Source of the DNA: Prevotellaceae bacterium
Lineage (GTDB): Bacteria > Bacteroidota > Bacteroidia > Bacteroidales > Bacteroidaceae
DNA: 9,073 nt
Direction of reading: 5' to 3'
NCBI GenBank assembly: GCA_015257125.1
Contig: JABZKU010000049.1
Span: 1 to 9,073, forward strand
Made by a program: the position numbers and the translations under genes
Notes under the pieces: generated by a model
What the model was told of the DNA's origin: nothing
Database searches by the model: none
The model's input: the letters and a program-made list of their open reading frames with translations, nothing else
Shown here: positions 1 to 6,687 of the stretch, in pieces
Layout: each line of letters opens with the position of its first letter
Numbering within the stretch: position 1 is the first letter of the stretch

Positions 1-375
1 AATGGACTTCAGCCTTATTTTATGTGGAGAGAAAAACTTTTACCGGACAGTAATAGTCTTAAATCAACTCCCCCTCTTCGAGAGAGCTGAACTGCACTTT
101 TGCTCCACTTTGTGGAGAGAGTGTTGGTAAATGCTCATAGGAGAATGAAAAGCACACCAGAAATTCCCCGAATCAGCTCACGATGAAAAAACATTTGAGA
201 ATAATTTGAATAGATGTTGTTTATGTCAAGAAAAATGTCGAATATTGCATTTCTTGTTGCCGCCAATCTGATTTCGGTCAACTGTTTTTCAAAGATAGTA
301 GAAAATAACCTCCTCAAAATCTAAAGGGAATAGTTCGTCGTTCCCACCTCTCCGCTTTTTCCGCTCCGGTAATAT
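1..375. other. Intergenic region, no convincing gene
   Basis: No reading frame here looks like a real protein. A 60-codon minus-strand frame exists (135-317), but it opens at TTG and has no recognisable composition. The stretch is A/T-rich and contains a small perfect hairpin (103-117) and a repeated 10-mer (23-32 and 111-120). It must contain whatever promoter drives the TerB-fusion gene starting at 376, but I find no exact TAnnTTTG box with a correctly spaced TTG. The nearest, CACTTTTG at 95-102, has one mismatch and no upstream partner. The leader just before 376 is T/C-rich with no Shine-Dalgarno sequence. Confidence 0.6.
103..117. repeat. Small perfect hairpin CTCCAC-TTT-GTGGAG
   Basis: CTCCAC (103-108) and GTGGAG (112-117) are exact reverse complements around a TTT loop. 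TGTGGAGAGA at 111-120 also occurs at 23-32. There is no T-run after the hairpin, so it is not an obvious terminator. It could be an operator, a leader structure, or chance. Confidence 0.3.
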
Positions 376-1773
376 ATGAAACAAATAGAAAAAGTCGCCG
401 TAGTGCGCGTAATCCACGATCTCATTTTGGCTGATGGTATCTTAGATACGCGCGAAATGGATTTACTAGACCGACTTTACTCCGACTACGGTGTGAAGAA
501 AACAGAAATACTCCTTGCCGATGAGTGCACGTTGGCAGCAGCCCTGGATGTCTTGTCGGAGGCCGATGAGGATTTGCGCCACAAGTTGCTCAAGGATTGT
601 ATGCTCATTTCGATGTCCGACAACATTTGTGCTCGTGAGGAAGCGATGCTGATGTTGGCTTTGCGCAGTTGTTTGACGCAAAACATGGGCAGTCGTGACA
701 GTGTCATCTCCGTACGTGGAAATCAGCGCATCAATTTAGAGCCTTTCCAAGTGCTTTACGTCGAGAGTGAGTACGATGAGGAAGTCAATGCGTCAATCGG
801 AGAGCAATACCGCGAAATCTGCACCGAACTCCGCCTGACCGGTTTCGACTTTGTCTATTTGCCGCAGATCGCCCGCAATTATCAAAAGATGAGCGACGAA
901 GAGTTGCTCAAACTGGGCTATTTCCTTTATCCACAGGTGAGCGATGAGCGCCTGCGCGTCATCATTATGCAGTTGCGCGAACTGTCTACAGCGCGTTTCT
1001 GTCGCGAACAGCTCTCGATGAAACTCGATTTCAAGGGATTGGTGGACGTCGCTCCGTCGATTCTTTTCAAAATCAACGAATCGCTGGTCGACAATGAACA
1101 AGTCAGCAACTTCATGTTGTTGGAAATCTCTGACAATGCGTTGGACACAGTGCGCGAAATGATCGACCTCTTCAATCAGTATCATCAAAATTCGAGCGTA
1201 CGTTATTTGCGTGAAGAGAGTGGGCGCTTCATTGTATGTGGCATTCACAAGCAAATCTTCGACATCTTGATGTTGCGCAAAGGGATACGTAGTCGCGTTG
1301 TGATCGATCCTGCTAACGAAAGAATCTTTTTCGCCGATGCCGATGTCGAGTTGGAAAAAGTGCATCGTCGCGAGAAAGCACTCTACACCTTGCTCTTGTT
1401 AGAGAGTGCAAGCGGGGGTGTGAACTTCAGTAGACCAACCGGCGCTCAATTGCAGCGACGCCACGAGCAGCGCATGCAAAGGATGCAAGAGAAGTATGCA
1501 CTCATTTATCGCATGTTTGGTGGAAGTAGTAAAGTCACTCCGAGTTTGGCGAACACCGAATCGCGTTCTCCCATGTTGAGCTTACTGAAACGCCAGTTAA
1601 TGAGCCTTAGAGACATCTTGCATAGTCCGGAAAATTACGTGGCAGATCGTAACATCTACGGCAATTACGCCGTAAGCATTTCGCCGGATCTGATTTGCTA
1701 TTACGATGCCGAAACAGAAAGCATTCACAGATTGGACGAATCGGAAGAATGGCGCCGCATCTTATCTTTGTAA
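376..1773 (+). CDS. TerB-domain protein with long C-terminal extension
   Basis: 465 aa. The N-terminal ~100 residues look like the TerB/DjlA-type helical, metal-associated domain: an acidic motif L18-A-D20-G-x-x-D24-x-x-E27 in the first helices, and a second acidic turn around D82-x5-E88-E89, the spacing typical of TerB. Residues ~110-330 are a charged alpha/beta region I do not recognise. The C-terminal ~130 residues (a leucine-rich helix, a basic Gln/Arg helix, then a short strand-rich segment near the end) resemble the winged-helix-like ends seen on some Bacteroidota proteins, but this is only an impression. There is no signal peptide or membrane segment, so it is probably cytosolic. It lies 199 nt upstream of the TerD genes on the same strand and so may have its own transcript. 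Its likely role is a metal- or stress-responsive component of the Ter module; the biochemical activity is unknown. The start at 376 is the first ATG and begins directly with the TerB helix. Confidence 0.85.
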   Translation: MKQIEKVAVVRVIHDLILADGILDTREMDLLDRLYSDYGVKKTEILLADECTLAAALDVLSEADEDLRHKLLKDCMLISMSDNICAREEAMLMLALRSCLTQNMGSRDSVISVRGNQRINLEPFQVLYVESEYDEEVNASIGEQYREICTELRLTGFDFVYLPQIARNYQKMSDEELLKLGYFLYPQVSDERLRVIIMQLRELSTARFCREQLSMKLDFKGLVDVAPSILFKINESLVDNEQVSNFMLLEISDNALDTVREMIDLFNQYHQNSSVRYLREESGRFIVCGIHKQIFDILMLRKGIRSRVVIDPANERIFFADADVELEKVHRREKALYTLLLLESASGGVNFSRPTGAQLQRRHEQRMQRMQEKYALIYRMFGGSSKVTPSLANTESRSPMLSLLKRQLMSLRDILHSPENYVADRNIYGNYAVSISPDLICYYDAETESIHRLDESEEWRRILSL

Positions 1774-1972
1774 GTTTGCAGGCTATTGAGCGTTTCAAAA
1801 TGAAAAGAACGTGCAATCTTGCATCTTCTCGCTTCGGTTCAACAGAAAACTTTTCCTTTGCAACATCTACCACACCGAACAACAATACAACGGATGACCT
1901 CTCGGAAACCATCGAGTAGGGTCGGGGCAGATGAGCATATCTAACATTAAGTGACATAAAACACAACCGTCA

Positions 1973-2536
1973 ATGGCTATCAATCTTGTTAAAGGAGACA
2001 ATTTTAGCTTGTCTAATAGTTTGTCTCATGTCTCTGTCGGACTCGGCTGGGATCCTAGTCGAAACCCCGGTAATCCTTATGATCTGGATGCTTCGGCATT
2101 TATGTTGGGACACAATGGTCGCCTCATCGCTGATGAGTACTTTGTTTTTTACAACAATCAAACCTCGCCCGATGGTGCAGTGCAGTCAAGTGGAGATGAC
2201 CTCACCGGTGGAAACAGCGACGGAGGAGATGATGAGAAACTGAGCGTCGACTTGGTTCATGTGAATCCCCGTGTGCAGGAGATACTCTTCACGGTGACCA
2301 TTCACAAAGCTGAAGAGCGCGGACAAAACTTCGGACAGGTACACAATGCCTATATTCGCATCTACAACGAAGAGAATCAGCAGGAAATAGCCCGCTACGA
2401 TCTCAATGAAGACTTTTCGGTGGAAACCGCGGTTGAATTTGGCCGTCTCTATCGTAGCTTCGGTGAATGGAAATTCGAAGCACTGGGAATCGGTCGAAAA
2501 GGAGGTCTTCAATTCCTTGTTGACAAATACAGATAA
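1973..2536 (+). CDS. TerD-family protein, first copy
   Basis: 187 aa, the usual length of a single-domain TerD/TerE/TerZ protein. It begins with the family's N-terminal strand (basic, 'lvKGdNFSLS'-like), followed by G-W-D and D37-L-D39-A-S, then the acidic loop G74-D-D-L-T-G with D83, D86, D87 and E88, and VDL. These acidic loops coordinate calcium in characterised TerD proteins. The end is the family's F-x-A-L-G-x-G-x-x-G-G-L-x-x-L-V-x-x-Y signature. It is cytosolic, with no signal peptide. TerD proteins are linked to tellurite and other chemical stress, phage and colicin tolerance, but the molecular role is unsettled. The next gene, a diverged paralogue, starts 8 nt after the stop, so the two are surely co-transcribed. 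The A-rich leader before the ATG lacks a Shine-Dalgarno sequence, as is normal in Bacteroidota. A specific symbol (terD, terE or terZ) cannot be assigned by eye. Confidence 0.95.
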   Translation: MAINLVKGDNFSLSNSLSHVSVGLGWDPSRNPGNPYDLDASAFMLGHNGRLIADEYFVFYNNQTSPDGAVQSSGDDLTGGNSDGGDDEKLSVDLVHVNPRVQEILFTVTIHKAEERGQNFGQVHNAYIRIYNEENQQEIARYDLNEDFSVETAVEFGRLYRSFGEWKFEALGIGRKGGLQFLVDKYR

Positions 2537-2544
2537 ATACAACT

Positions 2545-3219
2545 ATGAGCATCAATCTTGAAAAAGGCCGCTCCATCAATTTGGAAAAAGAGAGTGGCGA
2601 AAGACTGACCAACTTCTGTGTTGGTTGTAATTGGGGAGCCGTTGTGAACAGCACTTTCTTCGGACTCTTCAAATCGACAATCGATGTTGACGTTGACTTG
2701 AGTTGCCTCATGTTCAATGCCGAAGGCCAACCCATCGACCACATTTGGTCTCCGCTCTATCGTTTCGGAGACAACAATGTGGGATTGCCCAATGGCAAAT
2801 TGACCTCTCTTGATGGGGCATTGCACCATACCGGCGACGATCTTGAAGGCGACCAAAATGGCGATGACGGACTCGACAATGAAATCATCACCGTCGATCT
2901 CAATCGTGTCAATGCCCAAGTGCAAAGCATCGTTTTCTTCCTCAATATTTACAATAACAACGAGTACAGCGGCGACTTTTCGGGTATTCCTTATGCTCAT
3001 ATCCGTATGTTTGAGGGAGTGCCTGAGCGTGCACCCCGTCGCGTCTTTGCGCAATACAATGTGGCCACGCAACAAAACTGCGAAGGAATGCGCGCCTTGG
3101 TGATGGGCAAACTCTATCGTGTCAATGGTAATTGGCAGTTTAAGGCCATCGGTGAAGCCTTCCCCGATAGAAGCATCGTTCACACCGTCTCGCGCGTGAT
3201 GAAAGACTTCGCCCGCTAA
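2545..3219 (+). CDS. TerD-family protein, second, diverged copy
   Basis: 224 aa, somewhat longer than a standard TerD protein. Calcium-type acidic positions are kept: D47-V-D49-V-D51-L and the loop G97-D-D-L-E-G-D-Q-N-G-D-D (to residue 108) with D111 and E113, then VDL. The F-x-A-I-G end is present, but the Gly-rich terminus of the first copy is replaced by a basic helix ending in DFAR. The segment between core strands is enlarged (~residues 55-90), and an Arg/Pro-containing insertion lies near residues 155-165. The first residues contain a doubled SINLEK motif (residues 2-7 and 10-15), matching the TerD habit of two N-terminal strands. It sits 8 nt after the first TerD gene and 30 nt before the first vWA gene, in one operon. 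The divergence suggests the two TerD proteins form a heteromer or bind different partners, which is inference. Confidence 0.93.
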   Translation: MSINLEKGRSINLEKESGERLTNFCVGCNWGAVVNSTFFGLFKSTIDVDVDLSCLMFNAEGQPIDHIWSPLYRFGDNNVGLPNGKLTSLDGALHHTGDDLEGDQNGDDGLDNEIITVDLNRVNAQVQSIVFFLNIYNNNEYSGDFSGIPYAHIRMFEGVPERAPRRVFAQYNVATQQNCEGMRALVMGKLYRVNGNWQFKAIGEAFPDRSIVHTVSRVMKDFAR

Positions 3220-3249
3220 AATCAAATACCACCGCCTAAAATATAAGCT

Positions 3250-3885
3250 ATGAGAAAACTACCGATATACTTGCTGCTCGATACGAGTGGATCCATGCAC
3301 GGTGAACCCATCGAGGCCGTAAAGAATGGTGTAGAAATGCTGGTTTCGACCCTGCGCAACGACCCCTATGCTTTAGAAACAGCCTATCTCAGTGTCATCA
3401 CGTTCAACACAAACGCACAACAACTTGTGCCGTTGACAGAGTTGGAACAATTTCAAACTCCTGTGATTGAAGCCCGCGGATGCACAGCTTTGGGCGAAGC
3501 ACTCACCCTTTTGGCCGATTGTATCGACACAGAAGTGGCCAAAACCACCGCCGAGCAGAAAGGCGATTGGCGCCCCTTGGTCTTCATCATGACCGACGGC
3601 TTGCCTACCGACGACCTAAACCAAGGTCTCGAAGCCTTCCGCAGCCGCAAAACCGGTATGGTCGTAGCCTGCGCCGCCGGTCAGGGAGCCGATACGGCCA
3701 CCTTGCAAATGATTACCCCCAATGTGGTGCAACTCGACACTGCAGACAGCTCTACCATCAAAGCCTTCTTCAAATGGGTGTCAGCCTCCATCAGCACCAG
3801 CAGCAAGGCGGTAGAGACGGGAGATGAAACCAACTCTCTGAGTGAACTCCCCCCTCCCCCCGCAGAAGTCAACATCGTTGTTTAG
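3250..3885 (+). CDS. TerY-like vWA domain protein, first copy
   Basis: 211 aa, a stand-alone von Willebrand A domain of the TerY class. The metal-ion-dependent adhesion site (MIDAS) is complete: D11-T-S13-G-S15 after the first strand, T79 in C-T-A-L-G, and D116 in M-T-D-G-L-P-T-D. The E-Q-K-G-D-W-x-P-L segment before the D116 strand is characteristic of TerY proteins. The end is a short proline-rich tail, LPPPPAEVNIVV, nearly the same as the end of the next gene. TerY proteins are cytosolic and occur with a PP2C phosphatase and a kinase in the so-called TerY-P triad, both encoded downstream here. The MIDAS probably binds Mg2+ or Ca2+ to mediate protein contacts. The gene follows TerD copy 2 by 30 nt. 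The start is fixed by the first strand, four residues before the MIDAS strand, and by alignment to the paralogue. Confidence 0.94.
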   Translation: MRKLPIYLLLDTSGSMHGEPIEAVKNGVEMLVSTLRNDPYALETAYLSVITFNTNAQQLVPLTELEQFQTPVIEARGCTALGEALTLLADCIDTEVAKTTAEQKGDWRPLVFIMTDGLPTDDLNQGLEAFRSRKTGMVVACAAGQGADTATLQMITPNVVQLDTADSSTIKAFFKWVSASISTSSKAVETGDETNSLSELPPPPAEVNIVV

Positions 3886-3906
3886 CGCATCGCCGTCCAT
3901 TTGCCT

Positions 3907-3953
3907 ACAAACGAGTGGTGCTGCTAAGGCAGTAACCACTCGTTTGTCTTTTT
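3907..3953 (+). terminator. Hairpin with T-run between the two vWA genes
   Basis: ACAAACGAGTGGT (3907-3919) and ACCACTCGTTTGT (3935-3947) are perfect 13-bp complements. Inside them CTGC (3921-3924) pairs with GCAG (3929-3932) around a TAAG loop, and CTTTTT follows at 3948-3953. This has the form of an intrinsic terminator 21 nt after the first vWA stop codon. Its T-run ends five bases before the ATG of the second vWA gene, so it also occupies that gene's ribosome-loading region. It could end or attenuate transcription from the TerD side, or act as a translational switch. Confidence 0.72.
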
Positions 3954-3957
3954 CCTC

Positions 3958-4596
3958 ATGAGTAGAAGATTACCTGTTTACATTCTCATCGACACCAGTG
4001 GCTCTATGCGTGGCGAGCCCATCGAAGCCGTGAAGGTCGGTTTAGCTGACATGATATCTTCGCTTCGCCTTGATCCCTATGCCTTGGATACTGCCCACAT
4101 TAGTATCATCACCTATGATCGGACGGTACAACAGGTATTACCGCTGACCGATTTAGAGCAATTACAACTCCCGGACATCGATTGTCCGGAGTCGGGCCCC
4201 ACTTTCTTGGGAGCGGCTTTGCAACTTTTGTGCGACCTTTACGATCAAGAGGTGCGTACCGGCAGTTCGGAGCAGAAAGGTGACTGGATGCCTTTGTTGT
4301 TTGTGCTAACCGATGGCAAACCTTCCGATCTTCTTGTCTACGACCAGGCCGTCGAGGCCATAAAGCAGCGACCTTTTTCCAACATCGTTGCCTGTGCCGC
4401 CGGTCCGAAGGCGCAAACGGCTCCTCTGAAGAAACTTACTGACCACGTGTTTACCCTCGACACAATGGATCGTGCCACTTTCAAGCGCTTTTTCCAATGG
4501 GTAACCATCAATGTGCAGCAGGGAGGGCGTACGATAGGAGTGTCCGAAGACACAGCACTACCTCCGGCGCCGGGAGAAATCAATATTGTGCTTTGA
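3958..4596 (+). CDS. TerY-like vWA domain protein, second copy
   Basis: 212 aa, a tandem paralogue of the preceding gene. By eye about half the residues are identical, including P-I-E-A-V-K, D-P-Y-A-L and E-Q-K-G-D-W. The MIDAS is complete: D12-T-S14-G-S16, T82 in G-P-T-F-L-G, and D119 in L-T-D-G-K-P-S-D. The domain is followed by a linker and the tail LPPAPGEINIVL, matching the end of copy 1. No signal peptide is present, so it should be cytosolic. A terminator-like hairpin ends five bases before its ATG, so expression of this gene and the two behind it may be uncoupled from the TerD genes. The start is secure because the N-terminus aligns residue for residue with copy 1. Its likely role is a metal-dependent adaptor for the phosphatase and kinase encoded next. 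Duplicated TerY proteins suggest a heteromeric ring or partner specialisation, which is inference. Confidence 0.94.
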   Translation: MSRRLPVYILIDTSGSMRGEPIEAVKVGLADMISSLRLDPYALDTAHISIITYDRTVQQVLPLTDLEQLQLPDIDCPESGPTFLGAALQLLCDLYDQEVRTGSSEQKGDWMPLLFVLTDGKPSDLLVYDQAVEAIKQRPFSNIVACAAGPKAQTAPLKKLTDHVFTLDTMDRATFKRFFQWVTINVQQGGRTIGVSEDTALPPAPGEINIVL

Positions 4597-4689
4597 AAGT
4601 GTGATGATTTCATGCGCTTCACAGCGTCTCATTTCGCCCATCTTTTCTCGTTCTTATCAACCGTAACTTGTTATTCCCCTAATTCTAAT

Positions 4690-6675
4690 ATGTTTCTTGA
4701 ACGCCTCTATCGCTTTTTCAATCCACCGGCATGCGACAAGGCAGAATTTGAAGCCTTTGCCCGGTTTATCTTTGAAAAGTACTGGAACGAATTCAAAACC
4801 TCTCGTATGGATAAACTCACAAATTGGTTCGCCGCACATCCGTGGCCTGCTCTCCCCAATGCCGTCGAAAATTCGACCTACGAGGCTGCAATTAGCCTCC
4901 CTTCACTTCCCGAAAATACGCATTTGATCTTAAAAAGCGTGAGCGGAGTAGATCGTGAAACCCACGGATTGAACATTGAAATGACGTCCGACAGCTTTAC
5001 GGTCAGTGGCACTCCCCAACTTGACAAATTTAGAGAAGAGGGACGCACATTGCAGACCGAGTTCACCCTCGTAGCCCGTTTTGACTTCGAAGGCGGTAGT
5101 GAATATGGAAAACAAGAAAACCTCGAGCAGGAATTCAAACTCACCGTCAATCCCGATCCTCACAAGTTGTGGAAAGATCTCCCGGTCGATTGGGAGAAGA
5201 TAGGCGAACCTCAATACCGGCATGCCGATGAAGCCTCGGATTTTTTGGCTGTGGAAACGTCCTTCGACGGCACTCCGGCGAAACACATCGTGGTAGCCAG
5301 CAAGCGAGGGCGCAGTCATGCGCACGAAGGCAAACCGCGTGACGACGCTTACCGCATGCACTATTGTGCCGAGAACGGTTGGTACGTCATGGCCGTTTCT
5401 GACGGTGCCGGCTCCGCGGCCTATTCCCGCGAGGGCTCACGTTTGGCTTGTGAAACAGCGGTCGAGTGCTGTTTGAAGAAACTGGCCGATGCAGAGACGC
5501 TCAAAAACATCGAAGCACAAATTTCGGCTTATCATCAGTCAGAGAGTGAAAACATCTCGAAGGTGGGTGAAGTGCTTTATCATCTGCTTTGCTCTGCAGC
5601 GTTCAATGCCAGTAAGGCCATACAAGCAGAAGCTGCGAAACAACAGCGCGATCCTCGAACCTATGCGGCCACTTTGTTGCTCAGCATCACAAAGCGTTTC
5701 CCGTTTGGTTGGTTTGTCGGTACCTTTTGGGTAGGCGACGGCGCCATTGCCCTCTATCGCCGCGATCTGCATGAGGTTAAACTGATGGGCGAGCCCGATG
5801 AAGGAGAATATGGTGGACAAACACGTTTTGTCACCATGCCCGAAATATTCCAAGATCCAACAGCTTGCTATAAGCGTCTGCGATTTACGTTGGTCGACGA
5901 CTTCACCGCCCTCTTCTTGATGTCCGATGGCGTGAGTGATGCCAAGTTCGAAACCACCAACAATCTGAAGAATCCCCAAAAGTGGGACAAACTCTGGGAG
6001 AATTTGGAGCACAAAGGAGTCGGACTCACTACCGGTGAAGAAGTGGCAAAAAATCAGTTGTTGTCTTGGCTCGATTTTTGGTCGCCGGGCAATTACGATG
6101 ACCGCACCATCGCAGTGCTCTGCGGCAAAGAAGCCCCGTCGTCCGACGAAAAGACGTCTGCTGTCGCCGACGAAGTCTCGAAAGCCGGTAGCGCGGAGGC
6201 CTCTCTCGAAGAGCCTGCAACAACAGAAGCCACTTCTGCGGAAACGTCGACGGTCGACGCCCACAGCGCGGCTCCTCACGAAGAACCAACAACCGCTGAG
6301 GCCACTTCTACAGAAAAAACAGCCATCGACACGCCTACCGATAGCGAGGTAACGCCTGCCAAAGAGCCGGCATCCGAAGTCTTGGCTCCACAAGCATCTG
6401 TGACCGCAGAGCAAAATTCAGATGCTGCGACGCCCACTGCGCCCACTGCGCCCGCTGCCGAAGAGAAAAAGCAGCCCAAACCCGATGTCGAAACCGGCGA
6501 ACCAACGTCTGCCCAAGCAACTGAACAACTTGTTGCTGAAGTCGCATCAAAAGAAGCCGAAACAACTTCGGCCACGGCCGGTGAAGTTCCCGTTCCCACC
6601 GAGACCGCGGACGCGCAGCCAACCTCGAGTCCGTGCGACGGCGAAGTCACGAATTCCCCTGATGCTCATTGTTAA
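4690..6675 (+). CDS. PP2C-type Ser/Thr phosphatase with Ig-like region and disordered tail
   Basis: 661 aa from the ATG at 4690. Residues ~1-65 are helical. Residues ~65-160 are strand-rich with a V-S-G-T-P motif and a closing F-K-L-T-V-N-P strand, resembling bacterial Ig/cadherin-like folds. Then comes L-W-K-D-L-P and the PP2C domain (~200-480): R206-G-R-S-H with R-D-D-A, D238-G-A-G-S, G-D350-G, S-D413-G and Y-D470-D-R-T, the aspartates that bind the two Mn/Mg ions. It should therefore dephosphorylate Ser/Thr proteins, probably targets of the kinase 12 nt downstream. Residues ~482-661 form an Ala/Glu/Thr/Pro/Ser tail with imperfect 24-residue repeats, presumably disordered. An in-frame ATG at 4612 would add 26 residues. 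I prefer 4690 because the added stretch is T-rich and not coding-like, while an A/T-rich leader precedes 4690. If 4612 were used, the extra hydrophobic segment might mimic a signal peptide, but it lacks a good lipobox. The gene is the phosphatase of a TerY-P triad. Confidence 0.92.
   Translation: MFLERLYRFFNPPACDKAEFEAFARFIFEKYWNEFKTSRMDKLTNWFAAHPWPALPNAVENSTYEAAISLPSLPENTHLILKSVSGVDRETHGLNIEMTSDSFTVSGTPQLDKFREEGRTLQTEFTLVARFDFEGGSEYGKQENLEQEFKLTVNPDPHKLWKDLPVDWEKIGEPQYRHADEASDFLAVETSFDGTPAKHIVVASKRGRSHAHEGKPRDDAYRMHYCAENGWYVMAVSDGAGSAAYSREGSRLACETAVECCLKKLADAETLKNIEAQISAYHQSESENISKVGEVLYHLLCSAAFNASKAIQAEAAKQQRDPRTYAATLLLSITKRFPFGWFVGTFWVGDGAIALYRRDLHEVKLMGEPDEGEYGGQTRFVTMPEIFQDPTACYKRLRFTLVDDFTALFLMSDGVSDAKFETTNNLKNPQKWDKLWENLEHKGVGLTTGEEVAKNQLLSWLDFWSPGNYDDRTIAVLCGKEAPSSDEKTSAVADEVSKAGSAEASLEEPATTEATSAETSTVDAHSAAPHEEPTTAEATSTEKTAIDTPTDSEVTPAKEPASEVLAPQASVTAEQNSDAATPTAPTAPAAEEKKQPKPDVETGEPTSAQATEQLVAEVASKEAETTSATAGEVPVPTETADAQPTSSPCDGEVTNSPDAHC
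6208..6330 (+). repeat. Imperfect 72-nt repeat in phosphatase tail
   Basis: Two in-frame copies encode EEPATTEATSAETSTVD (6208-6258) and EEPTTAEATSTEKTAID (6280-6330), offset by 72 nt (24 residues). The third codon positions differ, so selection acted on the protein or the duplication is old. It is part of the low-complexity acidic/Thr/Ala tail after the catalytic domain. Confidence 0.75.
6432..6458 (+). repeat. 9-nt tandem repeat, three units, in phosphatase tail
   Basis: GCCCACTGC occurs at 6432-6440 and 6441-6449, followed by GCCCGCTGC at 6450-6458. The unit length is a multiple of three, so copy-number changes would lengthen or shorten the Pro-Thr-Ala run without shifting the frame. Confidence 0.75.
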
Positions 6676-6687
6676 CCCCCTACGACC

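Noticed and set aside
135..317. 60-codon minus-strand frame with AGGAGG near its beginning
   Set aside because: It opens at TTG, the purine-rich sequence lies inside the frame instead of before a start, no ATG follows at a useful distance, and this group of organisms does not rely on Shine-Dalgarno sites.
793..1365. 190-codon minus-strand frame opposite the TerB-fusion gene
   Set aside because: No recognisable motif, and its extent is explained by the codon use of the sense gene.
1853..1860. TTCCTTTG as a promoter box for the TerD genes
   Set aside because: It has one mismatch to TAnnTTTG and the nearest upstream TTG (1819-1821) is 31 nt away, too far for the usual spacing. A promoter in 1774-1972 is plausible but cannot be placed.
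2509..3225. 238-codon minus-strand frame covering nearly the whole second TerD gene
   Set aside because: The composition (His/Ile/Val-rich) arises from reading the acidic TerD codons in reverse, and the plus-strand protein has clear TerD motifs.
4612..4689. Upstream in-frame extension of the phosphatase with a hydrophobic stretch ending in Cys
   Set aside because: The residue before the Cys is Thr, not Gly/Ala/Ser, so it is a poor lipobox. The stretch is not coding-like, and a secreted PP2C would not fit its cytosolic partners.
6245..6259. Near-palindrome CGTCGACGGTCGACG inside the phosphatase gene
   Set aside because: It falls within the low-complexity coding tail, where Ser-Thr-Val-Asp codons explain it, and nothing suggests a binding site.
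5539..6414. 291-codon minus-strand frame opposite the phosphatase gene
   Set aside because: It is Cys/Arg/Phe-rich, has no motif, and mirrors the codon pattern of the well-supported plus-strand gene. It is a shadow frame.
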